A stretch of DNA of 64,000 nucleotides, from the NCBI GenBank assembly GCA_035491815.1, contig DATJKA010000054.1, forward strand, positions 1 through 64,000. Direction: 5' to 3'. Origin of the DNA: 20CM-2-65-7 sp035491815. Its GTDB lineage: Bacteria > Gemmatimonadota > Gemmatimonadetes > Gemmatimonadales > GWC2-71-9. This document shows, piece after piece, positions 28,101 to 37,386 of the stretch (the stretch's first letter is position 1; every line of letters starts with the position of its first letter). Position numbers and translations under genes: made by a program. Below the pieces are notes generated by a model, which was given only the letters and a program-made list of their open reading frames with translations, ran no database searches and was not told the DNA's origin.

Positions 28101-29140
28101 TTGCGCCGAGAATTGCGACCGCGTAACACCGATCGGTACACGCGGAGGACTTTGGCGGTGAGGACATTCTCGTCGAGGTGCTGCACCGCCGCGCGGCCGG
28201 CGACGCGACCACCGCGCGTGAGCACGCGCTCGAGCGCGGCGGCGATGGTGGCAGGCTGATCATCGATGCAGAGCTCACAACCGGCGACGTGCCGCAAGCG
28301 CTCGGGCACGTCGCCGACCCTCACCGAGACGACCGGCAGATCGCATGCGAGCGCCTCTTTCACCGCGTTCGGCGACCCTTCCTGCATCGACGTGAAGACC
28401 AGTGCGTCGCAGGCGTTCATGTACAGCGGCATCTGGTGATGCGGAATGTTCCAAGCAACGACCAGGCGGGCCGGCAGCCGTTCATTGAGGAGCTCGACCG
28501 CTTGCTTGGCCAGCGCGCAGCGCTTGCGTGCTTGATGTGGCCGGCCGACAAACAGCACGAGTCGCTCCCCCAGATCGAGTCCTAATTGCGTGCGGGCCTC
28601 ATCCCGCGGTATCGGCCGAAACAGCGTGAAATCGATCCCCGACGGAATGACGTGTTGGGGCGCGCGCGTGTGTAAACCGTCGCCGAGGTGAGGGGAGACC
28701 AGAATGACGGCGTCGGCGCACTTGGCGACCAACTGGGATGCGCGCTGCAACCAGCGTCCCGCCCGCGAGTAGCGCCCGTCACGATCGCTCACGATTCCCA
28801 GGATGTCGCTGCCGCGCAGCGTAACAACGAGTGGGATACGCTTGGGGAGGGCCAGGAGACCGCTCTGCCCGAACTGTGCATGCACGAGATCAAAGCGTCC
28901 CGCATGTAGTCGACGCCGGAATCGTCTCCAGGCGCGGAGGTAGTTGAGCGGGTTCTTCTCCCCGCGGAACGCGAAGACCTCCAGATCCACGCCGGCACGT
29001 TGTACAAATTCCGCCTGCCGCCGGATGAAGGCCGTGGTTCTCGGCACCGCGGGGTCCGGCCAGTCGCTCGTCACCATCAATACGCGCAGTGGGCGCGGGC
29101 GCGAACGCGGGCGCGAACGCACCACGCGCGTCCGCTTCAT
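28067..29140 (-). CDS. GT4-like glycosyltransferase
   Basis: A GT-B fold transferase of about 357 residues from ATG 29140 (MKRTRVVRSRPR). The N-terminal domain shows LRVLMVTSDWPDPAVPRTTAFIRRQAE, FDLVHAQFGQSG and PLVVTLRGSD. The C-terminal nucleotide-sugar half includes VLFVGRPHQARKRCALAKQAVELL and the E-rich donor loop FTSMQEGSPNAVKEALACDLPVV. It likely adds a sugar to a lipid-linked glycan at the cytoplasmic face. Extra in-frame sequence upstream to 29290 has poor family likeness. The gene converges on and overlaps the beta-helix gene. A shortened relative with the same N-terminal domain lies at 40596-41069. Confidence 0.85.
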   Translation of the reverse strand: MKRTRVVRSRPRSRPRPLRVLMVTSDWPDPAVPRTTAFIRRQAEFVQRAGVDLEVFAFRGEKNPLNYLRAWRRFRRRLHAGRFDLVHAQFGQSGLLALPKRIPLVVTLRGSDILGIVSDRDGRYSRAGRWLQRASQLVAKCADAVILVSPHLGDGLHTRAPQHVIPSGIDFTLFRPIPRDEARTQLGLDLGERLVLFVGRPHQARKRCALAKQAVELLNERLPARLVVAWNIPHHQMPLYMNACDALVFTSMQEGSPNAVKEALACDLPVVSVRVGDVPERLRHVAGCELCIDDQPATIAAALERVLTRGGRVAGRAAVQHLDENVLTAKVLRVYRSVLRGRNSRRNHFGSTSNASK

Positions 29141-29407
29141 CTGGCGGTTCCGGCCAACCTGCCTTTTGATGTGTGTATCCTCGCTCGCGCCCGACCTGAA
29201 CGAGGCAAGAAACAGGCCGGGCAAGGACAAGCAAGCCTTCATGCCAAAGGCGTAGATCCGGAGGACTATGCTAATCCCAAATTCCCCCAACCCTGTCTAA
29301 GTCTGTTTTCCACCCGCTGAGTGATGTTCCCACCTCCGTTCTCACCCTAGAATCATTTTCGCTAGTACTCACGCCACTCGGTTCTTCCGATTCTTAGAGG
29401 AAACACG
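29141..29407. other. Divergent intergenic region between GT4 and the RsbT-like gene
   Basis: A 267-base gap between divergent genes. It is less GC-rich than its surroundings and must hold both promoters, but I find no clear -35/-10 pair or sigma-54 box. AGAGGAA at 29396-29402 is a good ribosome-binding site for the + strand gene. I see no RNA gene. Confidence 0.3.
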
Positions 29408-29911
29408 ATGCTTGAGCATGTCGTCGAGATGCCCGAGGTCCCCGATGTCCCCGAGGCTTCCCCGCTTTCTCTTCGTGTACGTATTCCGATTCAGGATTCG
29501 GCCGATGTCGCGGTGGCGGGCGAGCACGGTCGGCGACTCGCATCGCAACTCGAATTCTCTTCTGCCGACGTCACCGTCATCACCACCGCCATCCTCGAAG
29601 TGGCGCGCAACGTCCTGGCGTACGCGGGTCGCGGCGATCTGCTCCTGCACCTGATTCAACAGGGCGGCCGCTCGGGACTCTCTGTTGTGGCGCACGACGA
29701 CGGTCCGGGCATCCGTGACGTGGAAAACGCGCTGCGCGACGGGTGTGGCGAGGGGCGGTCAGGCGGACTGGGCCTCGCCACGGCTCGCCGGTTGATGGAC
29801 GAGTTCCAGATTCAGTCCGAACCCGGGCGGGGCACGACGGTGCGGATGCGGAAGTGGACACACCGCCGCCGAGTCGAGCGCGCCGGCGCGCGCCAGGGAG
29901 ATGGGGAATGA
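29408..29911 (+). CDS. RsbT/RsbW-like serine kinase or anti-sigma regulatory ATPase
   Basis: A 167-residue HATPase of the GHKL type related to RsbT. After a short acidic N-terminus, residues about 45-150 hold the ATP-binding elements: an N-box (TAILEVARNVLAYAGRGDLLL), a G1 box (VVAHDDGPGI) and a G2-like Gly segment (GRSGGLGLATARRLMDEF) ending GRGTTVRMRKW. RsbT-type kinases phosphorylate STAS-domain antagonists in partner switching. No STAS or sigma-factor partner is visible here. Instead the next gene, overlapping by four bases, is a sigma-54 activator, so this kinase may act on it or on an unseen partner. Confidence 0.8.
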   Translation: MLEHVVEMPEVPDVPEASPLSLRVRIPIQDSADVAVAGEHGRRLASQLEFSSADVTVITTAILEVARNVLAYAGRGDLLLHLIQQGGRSGLSVVAHDDGPGIRDVENALRDGCGEGRSGGLGLATARRLMDEFQIQSEPGRGTTVRMRKWTHRRRVERAGARQGDGE

Positions 29912-31323
29912 TTTCCGTGCCGCTCGAGACAGTCGCCGAAGCCGACGTCGACGTCGGGCTCACTCCGCCGTCGAAGTGCACGCCTCCTCGCCTCCTGGGA
30001 GTGGGAGGCGATCAAGCGCTTTTCCGCGAGCTTGCGCGCTACGTCGAGCAATCGGGAGCGACGTTGGAACGCACCTCGGACGAAGCGGCCACCCTACAGG
30101 CGCTCGCACACGGCGGGTGGGACGCCGTCCTGACGGTTTTCGACCGCGATGCCGACGTGCAGCTGGAATGGTGGGAGGAAGTGCTGCCGCGACTGTCGGT
30201 TCGCCCCCGGATGATCGCTGTGACGCCGGCGCCGTCGATGAGCCTGGCGCTACGGGCGACGGAGCTCGGCGTCACCGCTGTCTTGCCGTTACCGCTGGAG
30301 CGCGATCAGCTGCGCGCGACGCTCAACCGCGTGCTCGCTGCTGCGGCCGAGTTGCCGATGGCCCTCCCAACAGTAACTCCAATGACTGTAGGGCCTTACC
30401 ACATTGTCTCGCAGAGCGCCGCGATGGTCGATGTCTATCGCACCATCGCCCACGTCGCGCCGAGTACCGCGACGGTGCTCATCCAGGGGGAGTCGGGGAC
30501 CGGCAAGGAGCTCGTCGCCCGCGCCATCCATGCGCACGGGCCGCGGAGCGCGAGGCCGTTCGTCGCCGTGAACTGCGCCGCGATCCCGGAGAACCTGCTC
30601 GAGAGCGAGCTGTTCGGGCACGAGAAGGGCGCCTTCACCGGCGCGGTAGCGCGCAAGATCGGGCGATTCGAGCGCGCCACCGCCGGTACCCTATTCCTCG
30701 ACGAGATCGGCGACATGAGTCTGGTCCTGCAGAGCAAGATTCTGCGGGCGATTCAGGAGCGGGAAGTCGAGCGGGTAGGTGGTGGGGACCCGATTCCCGT
30801 CGACGTCCGTCTGATCGCGGCGACCAACAAGGATCTGAAGCAGCTGATCGCGGAAGGAAAATTCCGCGAGGATCTGTACTACCGGCTCGCCGTCGTTACC
30901 GTTCGCCTTCCACAGCTCGTCGCCCGCGGGGACGACCTGCTGCTCTTGACGGCATACTTCCTCGATGAGTTCGGACAACAGTACGGCAAGCGGATCCCCG
31001 CCATCTCCGATCGTGCGGCGCTGCTGCTGCGCTCGCACCCCTGGGTCGGCAACGTCCGCGAGCTCCGCAACGTGATCGAGCGCGCAGTGCTGTTGTGTGA
31101 GGGTGACGTCCTTCGGTCCGTCGATCTGCCGGAGGAATGGCTGGCCAGTGCGCCGAAGAACGACCCCGCCACCGTCGGTCCCCTCGCGACGCTGCAGGAA
31201 GCCGAGGCGCGGCACATCGCACACGTGTTGGCTCACACGCACGGTCAGATCGGCGAAGCCGCGCAGATTCTCGGCGTCCACCGCAATACGCTCGCCCGCA
31301 AGATCAAAGAGTACGCCCTCTAG
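29908..31323 (+). CDS. Sigma-54-dependent transcriptional activator with degenerate receiver
   Basis: A 471-residue NtrC-type activator. Residues about 30-150 resemble a receiver (LLGVGGDQALFRELARYVEQ), but the segment VTAVLPLPLE has Leu where receivers have the conserved Lys-Pro, so normal phosphorylation is doubtful. The AAA+ domain is complete: Walker A GESGTGKELVARAIH (about 194), GAFTGA (about 241) for sigma-54 contact, and TLFLDEIGDM. A Fis-type helix-turn-helix ends the protein (GQIGEAAQILGVHRNTLARKIKEY). ATG 29908 overlaps the kinase gene by four bases. A sigma-54-like site lies just downstream at 31478. It may control the polysaccharide genes, but this is inference. Confidence 0.92.
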   Translation: MISVPLETVAEADVDVGLTPPSKCTPPRLLGVGGDQALFRELARYVEQSGATLERTSDEAATLQALAHGGWDAVLTVFDRDADVQLEWWEEVLPRLSVRPRMIAVTPAPSMSLALRATELGVTAVLPLPLERDQLRATLNRVLAAAAELPMALPTVTPMTVGPYHIVSQSAAMVDVYRTIAHVAPSTATVLIQGESGTGKELVARAIHAHGPRSARPFVAVNCAAIPENLLESELFGHEKGAFTGAVARKIGRFERATAGTLFLDEIGDMSLVLQSKILRAIQEREVERVGGGDPIPVDVRLIAATNKDLKQLIAEGKFREDLYYRLAVVTVRLPQLVARGDDLLLLTAYFLDEFGQQYGKRIPAISDRAALLLRSHPWVGNVRELRNVIERAVLLCEGDVLRSVDLPEEWLASAPKNDPATVGPLATLQEAEARHIAHVLAHTHGQIGEAAQILGVHRNTLARKIKEYAL

Positions 31324-31337
31324 CACCGATTTCGGGC

Positions 31338-31376
31338 AAAAAAACGGGAGGTCCTTGCCCTAGGGCAGGGCCTCCC
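31338..31376 (-). terminator. Hairpin with T-run on the - strand
   Basis: GGGAGG...CCTCCC arms at 31346-31376 form an imperfect stem with a second inner stem (TGCCC/GGGCA). On the - strand the hairpin is followed by seven T (complement of 31338-31344), so it would stop leftward transcription; on the + strand only TTGG follows. No - strand gene ends here. Confidence 0.45.
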
Positions 31377-31477
31377 TTGGTCTACTCCATTGGAATGGTC
31401 CCCAGCGAATCGGACTAAGCCATTGCTTCCGTGGGAGTAACAAGGTGTAGGTCTTCTGACCCAAAAGGATGGGCTGC

Positions 31478-31493
31478 TGGCGCGGGAAATGCA
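31478..31493 (+). promoter_or_regulatory. Candidate sigma-54 promoter
   Basis: TGGCGCGGGAAATGCA has the required GG-N10-GC spacing, with a -24 box TGGCGC and -12 box ATGCA. It lies downstream of the sigma-54 activator gene. A transcript from it would begin near 31505 and encode the TPR protein from GTG 31544 rather than ATG 31469. Confidence 0.45.
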
Positions 31494-32885
31494 TCCCGAT
31501 CGAATGCCCTGTGCCAACCCTAGAACCGAGAGAGCAGACCGTGAGCCTTCCGCAGAGTGCCGCCTCGCACCCTGTCGCGCCGCCCCCGCTTCGAGTCGAG
31601 CAGGCCTTGCGCTTGCTGCCGGACATCGACGACCTCGCCCCCCTTCGGGGATGTGTGGTTTCCCTCTCCTCGAATCGGTCACCTGGTGGAGGCATCTGGG
31701 CCGGAGCGGATCCCAACGGCACGATCGGCAAGCGTACGCTCGACCCCGGTGCGCTCCGCAGTCGGATGCCGCTCGTCCTCGATCGCGTGACTCGTCGCGT
31801 TGCCGTGCTGTACGACGCCGCCGTGGATGCGCTCGAATCCGAGCAGAGCGGAGACATGTCCCAGGCGGTTCGCGCGCTGGTGCGGGCCGGTGAATTCGAA
31901 GAGCGCTCTGTTCGTTTTTCGCACGCCCGCGCGTGGTATCGCCAGGCGCTCGGCATCGCGGAGCAGTTGCGCGACCGGCAGCCCGAAATGGAAACGCTGT
32001 GCCACCTGGGACGACTCGAATCGACGCGCGGCTACCTGGACGAAGGCGCGCGGGCCTACCAGCGGAGCCTCGCGCTCGCCGAAGCCGAATACGATCATGC
32101 GCACGCCGCCGGGGCGTGCCAGGGATTGGGCGACGTCTTGTTCGCGCAATCGCAGTGGGTCGGGGCGGAGGCCTGGTTCAGCCGCGGACTGCAGTACGCC
32201 GGTGCGAACCACACCATGAAGGGTTCGCTGTCGCTGGGTCTGGCGCAGACCGCGCTGCGCCGGCGCGACTACGGCGCCGCGGCCGAGCATGCCAAGGTCG
32301 CGCTCGAGAGCTTCGAGTCGGCGCGCGACAGTAGCGGGATTGTGCGCGCACTTCTCACGCGCGGTCTCATCGAAGCCGCCCAGGGCAAGCGGTCGGACGT
32401 ACTGGTGACGTATCGCGAGGCGCTGGCCCGCCTGCCCACGAGCGACGTCGACGGCGTTCTGGAGCTCGCCGTGCGGCTCAATCTCGCCGAGATCTATCTC
32501 GAGCTGGGTCGCCTTCCGGACGCGGAGGACGAAGCGCGTCGCGCGGAGAACCTCGCCGTGATCAATGAACAACAGGGCGCGCTGGCGCGCGTGTACGTGA
32601 TCATGGGACGACTGCGTGGCCGCCAGGGCGACGAGAGCGGATTCGTGTTCTTCGAGCAGGCCATCCAGCTGTGTCGCAGTGGCGAGCCGGCCCGCCGCCT
32701 CGAGGTTGAAGTTTATCGCGAGTACGCGCGGTTTCGGACGACCATGGGCGACCGCGATGAGGCGCGCGCGTATCTCGAACGCGCGCGAGACTTGCTCGAG
32801 CCGTTCGGCGACGACGCCGCGCGGGATCGCATCGCCGGCGAGCTGCGCGAGCTCGACCTTTGGGTTGGGGCGGGGACCGGACCGG

Positions 32886-34073
<1,188 letters not shown>

Positions 34074-34136
34074 GCACGATTCCAAACGCACGAATCGGAC
34101 CAATCACCCTTTGATTAATACTTATGACAACTTCGT

Positions 34137-34175
34137 ACTAATTCTCTTGTAACGGCCGACTTAGATCGCTACTCT
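34137..34175 (+). promoter_or_regulatory. Promoter of the second beta-helix gene
   Basis: TTGTAA (34147-34152) and TACTCT (34170-34175) are 17 bases apart. ACTAATTCTCTTGT (34137-34150) is repeated exactly at 37203-37216 before the third beta-helix gene, and CCGA-N-TTA follows five bases later in both. GAAAGGAG precedes ATG 34214. Confidence 0.6.
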
Positions 34176-34213
34176 GCCTTCGCTTAATCACGATCAAGCG
34201 AAAGGAGTAGCTC

Positions 34214-35605
34214 ATGTCGTTCTCGAAGATCTTCTGGATGGTGGGTGTGGCCGCTGCCCTGGCCGGTTGCGCGGGGGAGCAAACGATTCTCGACCCCACG
34301 TCCAAGCCGGATACGAGCACTACGACGCAGCCGCAGCAGCCCCAGCAGCCCCAGCAGCCGCAGCAGCCGGCACCGACCGGCGGCTTCTATGCGTCGACCG
34401 AGGGCTCCAGCACCGCCGACGGCAGCAAGGATCACCCATGGGATCTCGCGACCGCCGTGACGGGCGCGGGCGGCAAGGTGCAGCCGGGCGACACGATCTG
34501 GGTGCGCGGCGGCACATATACCGCGCCATTCCGCAGCTCGCTGAACGGTGTGGCGGGGAAGCCGGTCGTGGTTCGCGCCTATCCGGGTGAGCGGCCGATC
34601 GTCGATGGTGGACAGACGACGGGGGACAACTTCACCGTCACCGGCTCGTATGTGGTGATCTGGGGGCTCGAGTTCACGAATTCGAACTCGTCGCGCTACA
34701 CGTCCGTGATCAACCACAACTACCGCGCCAACAGCGTGGTGAACAACGGGTCGCACAATAAGTACATCGACCTCGTGGTGCACGACGGTGGCACGGGCTT
34801 TTACAGCTACTCGCAATGGAGCGACGTCGAGGTCTATGGCGGCGTGTGGTACAACAACGGGTGGCAGGCTCCCGACCGTGGCCACGGGCACGCGCTGTAC
34901 ATGAAGTCCGATGCCGGTCCGCTGGTCGTCAAGGACAACGTGGTGTTCAACCAGTACGGCTACGGGCTGCACATCTACACGAATGTCGGCGACGGCTTGC
35001 TCAACAACATCCGCGCCGAGGGCAACGTGTCGTTCGACAACGGCTCGTTGGCGTCGACCGGAACGTCGGCCAACATCGGCAATTTGGGTATGCCGCTGGC
35101 GAACAACCTCGCCATCGTCGGCAACATGACCTACATGGCGCCGAGCCTCAGCGGGGACAATCTCCTGCTGGGGTCGGGCAACGGGCTCACGGTGACGGAC
35201 AACTTCGTCGTGGGCGGCAACGGCCTCGCCAAGGGCAGCTGGAGCGGATCGGTCGAGAACCGCAACAACACGTCTCAGGCGGCGGGCGGGTCGTCGCAGT
35301 CGGCGACGATCTTCGTGCGGCCCAACGCCTACGAGCGCGGCCGGGCGAACGTCGTGATCTACAACTGGAGTGGGCAGAGCAGCGTGTCGGTGAACCTGGG
35401 GAGCGTGTTGCGCTCAGGCGATCACTACGCGGTTCGCAACGTGCAGGATCTACAGGGCGATCCTGTGGCGAGCGGCACGTATGACGGCGGACCGGTCAGC
35501 ATTCCGATGACCGGGGTCACGCCGCCGAAGCCCGTGGGTGTGGGCTCCTCGCCCGCGCCGCGGACTGGGCCCTATTTCGACGTGTTCATCGTGACGCGGC
35601 AGTAG
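34214..35605 (+). CDS. Secreted right-handed beta-helix lipoprotein, paralogue 2
   Basis: A 463-residue lipoprotein with lipobox LAGC near residue 19. A linker of repeated Gln-Gln-Pro (QQPQQPQQPQQP) leads to GGFYASTEGSSTADGSKDHPWDLATAV and PGDTIWVRGGTYTAPFRSSLNG, the same entry motifs as its paralogues. The coils carry KYIDLVVHDGGTGFYS, WYNNGWQAPDRGHGHALYM and FNQYGYGLHIYTN, also found in the copies at 37387 and 39184, so these three are closer to each other than to the first. The C-terminal module starts IFVRPNAYERGRANVVIYNW. The conserved PDRGHGHALY segment may be functional. It abuts a convergent CapK-like gene with no gap. Confidence 0.8.
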   Translation: MSFSKIFWMVGVAAALAGCAGEQTILDPTSKPDTSTTTQPQQPQQPQQPQQPAPTGGFYASTEGSSTADGSKDHPWDLATAVTGAGGKVQPGDTIWVRGGTYTAPFRSSLNGVAGKPVVVRAYPGERPIVDGGQTTGDNFTVTGSYVVIWGLEFTNSNSSRYTSVINHNYRANSVVNNGSHNKYIDLVVHDGGTGFYSYSQWSDVEVYGGVWYNNGWQAPDRGHGHALYMKSDAGPLVVKDNVVFNQYGYGLHIYTNVGDGLLNNIRAEGNVSFDNGSLASTGTSANIGNLGMPLANNLAIVGNMTYMAPSLSGDNLLLGSGNGLTVTDNFVVGGNGLAKGSWSGSVENRNNTSQAAGGSSQSATIFVRPNAYERGRANVVIYNWSGQSSVSVNLGSVLRSGDHYAVRNVQDLQGDPVASGTYDGGPVSIPMTGVTPPKPVGVGSSPAPRTGPYFDVFIVTRQ

Positions 35606-37006
35606 TCAGGAGGCGCGTTGTGCGGTGCGCTGCCGCAAGGCCGTAGCCCGCACCTCTGGTGGGACGTTACAGACCACTGCCCGCACCTTGCCGTTCGAGG
35701 TGCGCGGCAGTGCGTCCACCAGCTCGACGGTGACGCGAATGTCTCCCATGCGGTCGAGCAGATTCCCGATCATCTCCGTCGCGTCGGCTTTCGTGAAGCC
35801 CGGGGCCGGTGACAGCAGCACCCGCACGTGGTCGAGCGTTTCCTGAATGATCTGGGCCTCGCGGATGGCGTGCGTGCCTTTGAACACGGGATCGAGGCGG
35901 CCAACCAGCCGCCCATCCGGCGTCACGAGCACGTCGTCGCGCCGCCCATCGATTGCCCCCATCCGAGGCAGACCTCGGCCGCAGGAGCACGGACCCTGCT
36001 CGGCCGCGTTCCCGCGGTCGCCGACCCGGTAGCGAATCAGCGGCATGTCGGGATTGAGCAGCCCGGTGCAGACCAGCTCGCCATCCGGCATGACCTCCAC
36101 GTGGCCGAACTCCGGCCACTGGTGCAGCGTGCCGTGCGGACATTCGCTCGCGCCGGCGACGCTCTCGGCCATCCCATACGTCTCGCGCACGGGGCACTGG
36201 AATGCCGCCGAGATCGTCTCGCGCTGCATCGGGAGCAGCGGCTCGGCGTTCGTGTGGACGGCCAGCATCGGCAGATCGTACTTCAGGCGCAGGGCTTCCT
36301 GCGCGAGCGCGAATACCGATGACGGGTAGCCTGCGATGTAGACGATGCGATAGCGCGCCAGCGCATCGAGGTAGTGTGGAATGAGATCGGGTGCGAGGTG
36401 GTAGGACGAGAGATAGAGCTGCCGCATCGCGGCATTCCAAACCCAGAACGGCGGCTTGCGTTGGCGCACGGGCGTGACGAGTTGCCCGCCCAGTCGCGCC
36501 CACCGCACGCCCTTGGGAATGTTCTCCCAACCGCAGGTGCGGTCGTCCGCGATCGCGTAGAGCTGCCCGAGCGATTCGCGCGAGCGCCAGATGATCACGG
36601 GCGTCCCCGTCGTCCCGCTCGTGTGCTCGCGGAACAAGCGCCGCGGATCGCAATCGTCGGCGAGGAATTCCTGGGGGTGCATGCGCACGGCGGTCTTCTC
36701 GAGGAGCGGCCAGTGCGCCAGGACGTCCCATGCCGCGCGATCGCCGCGACGCCGCCGTTCCTGCCACAGGTTGCGATAATAGGGCACCCGCGTGGCGGCG
36801 CGGTGCAGAATGTATGCGACGCGCTCCTCAACCCACGTCTTCCATTGCTGGGGCGTCCATTCGTCGCGCTCGCGGGCTTCGGCGCTGAGCGCGGCGCTGC
36901 CTTTGCCATAGCGCGAGCGGCGGAGATACCAACCGCGCAGCGTAGCGACGGCGCTGCGCGCACGGGGCGGCAGCCGATGATAGACCTTGAGGAGACGCGA
37001 GCTCAT
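35606..37006 (-). CDS. CapK/PaaK-like AMP-forming ligase
   Basis: A 466-residue member of the phenylacetate-CoA ligase (PaaK/CapK) family of adenylating enzymes. The ATP-binding loop is EHTSGTTGTPVIIWRS; ETYGMAESVAG, PLIRYRVGDRG and a possible metal-binding pair in GPCSCGRGLPR also appear, ending in SNGKVRAVV with a candidate catalytic Lys. CapK-type relatives are frequent in capsule and exopolysaccharide loci, where they may activate an acyl group for glycan decoration, though most are uncharacterised. A close paralogue is at 42944-44347. It is convergent with the second beta-helix gene, touching its stop codon. Confidence 0.85.
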   Translation of the reverse strand: MSSRLLKVYHRLPPRARSAVATLRGWYLRRSRYGKGSAALSAEARERDEWTPQQWKTWVEERVAYILHRAATRVPYYRNLWQERRRRGDRAAWDVLAHWPLLEKTAVRMHPQEFLADDCDPRRLFREHTSGTTGTPVIIWRSRESLGQLYAIADDRTCGWENIPKGVRWARLGGQLVTPVRQRKPPFWVWNAAMRQLYLSSYHLAPDLIPHYLDALARYRIVYIAGYPSSVFALAQEALRLKYDLPMLAVHTNAEPLLPMQRETISAAFQCPVRETYGMAESVAGASECPHGTLHQWPEFGHVEVMPDGELVCTGLLNPDMPLIRYRVGDRGNAAEQGPCSCGRGLPRMGAIDGRRDDVLVTPDGRLVGRLDPVFKGTHAIREAQIIQETLDHVRVLLSPAPGFTKADATEMIGNLLDRMGDIRVTVELVDALPRTSNGKVRAVVCNVPPEVRATALRQRTAQRAS

Positions 37007-37027
37007 GCGAACCCGGGATGAGGAAGA

Positions 37028-37097
37028 GCGGGAGGCGGTGTCGAAGCCGCGACCTCCGGGGTGGTATTCCCCGGCGCTCTCACTGAGCTACTCCCGC
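37028..37097 (-). pseudogene. Degenerate tRNA-like sequence (Gly-type relic)
   Basis: On the - strand a 70-base segment starts GCGGGAGTAGCTCAGT, like the 5' half of bacterial tRNA-Gly. The 7-base acceptor stem is perfect, the D stem (GCTC/GAGC) and a long anticodon stem (CCGGGG/CCCCGG) form, and the T-loop TTCGACA is canonical. But the D-loop is only five bases, the anticodon loop AATACCA lacks U33, the T-stem misses a pair and no CCA follows. It is best read as a decayed tRNA gene; a functional unusual tRNA is unlikely. Confidence 0.5.
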
Positions 37098-37386
37098 AAA
37101 GATTGTCATGTGACCAGCGCCCTGGTGATGCACGAACCGCGCCAGTCATTGCAAAGAGCGACCCCGGTTAACACCCAGGGTGAAATTCCCCCGTGCGTTC
37201 GGACTAATTCTCTTGTGGCATCCGAGTTAATTCATTAAGGTGAGATCGTCGGATGTGAGCCCTCCTGAGAGTGGTCTCTGACCTAGGGCACCGCTCCCCC
37301 GACTCCTTTACAACAGGCCGCACCTAAGCACCGACCTGCAGCCACGGGCCGGACGCTCGGCTTCTAGCGGAAAGGAGTTAGGTCTC
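37098..37386 (+). other. Intergenic region with promoter and long leader of the third beta-helix gene
   Basis: The first 100 bases show nothing I can name. TTGTGG (37213-37218) and TAAGGT (37236-37241) form a 17-base-spaced promoter. The leader from about 37248 to ATG 37387 would be near 140 bases, far longer than the roughly 30 bases of the paralogues. It ends with GGAAAGGAG. I recognise no riboswitch class in it. Confidence 0.4.
37203..37249 (+). promoter_or_regulatory. Composite promoter element shared with the other beta-helix genes
   Basis: The left part (37203-37216) equals 34137-34150 and the right part (37223-37249) matches 26546-26572 with four differences. The predicted -35 and -10 (TTGTGG, TAAGGT) fall in the left and right parts. 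This links the three lipoprotein genes to one control regime. Confidence 0.55.

Noticed and set aside
31433..31446. GTAACAAGGT, as at the conserved 3' end of 16S rRNA
   Set aside because: Only ten bases match, and no neighbouring 16S or anti-Shine-Dalgarno sequence is present; chance is a better explanation.
37028..37097. A functional tRNA-Gly or tRNA-Val
   Set aside because: The anticodon loop lacks U33, the D-loop is too short and the T-stem is broken, so a relic is more likely.
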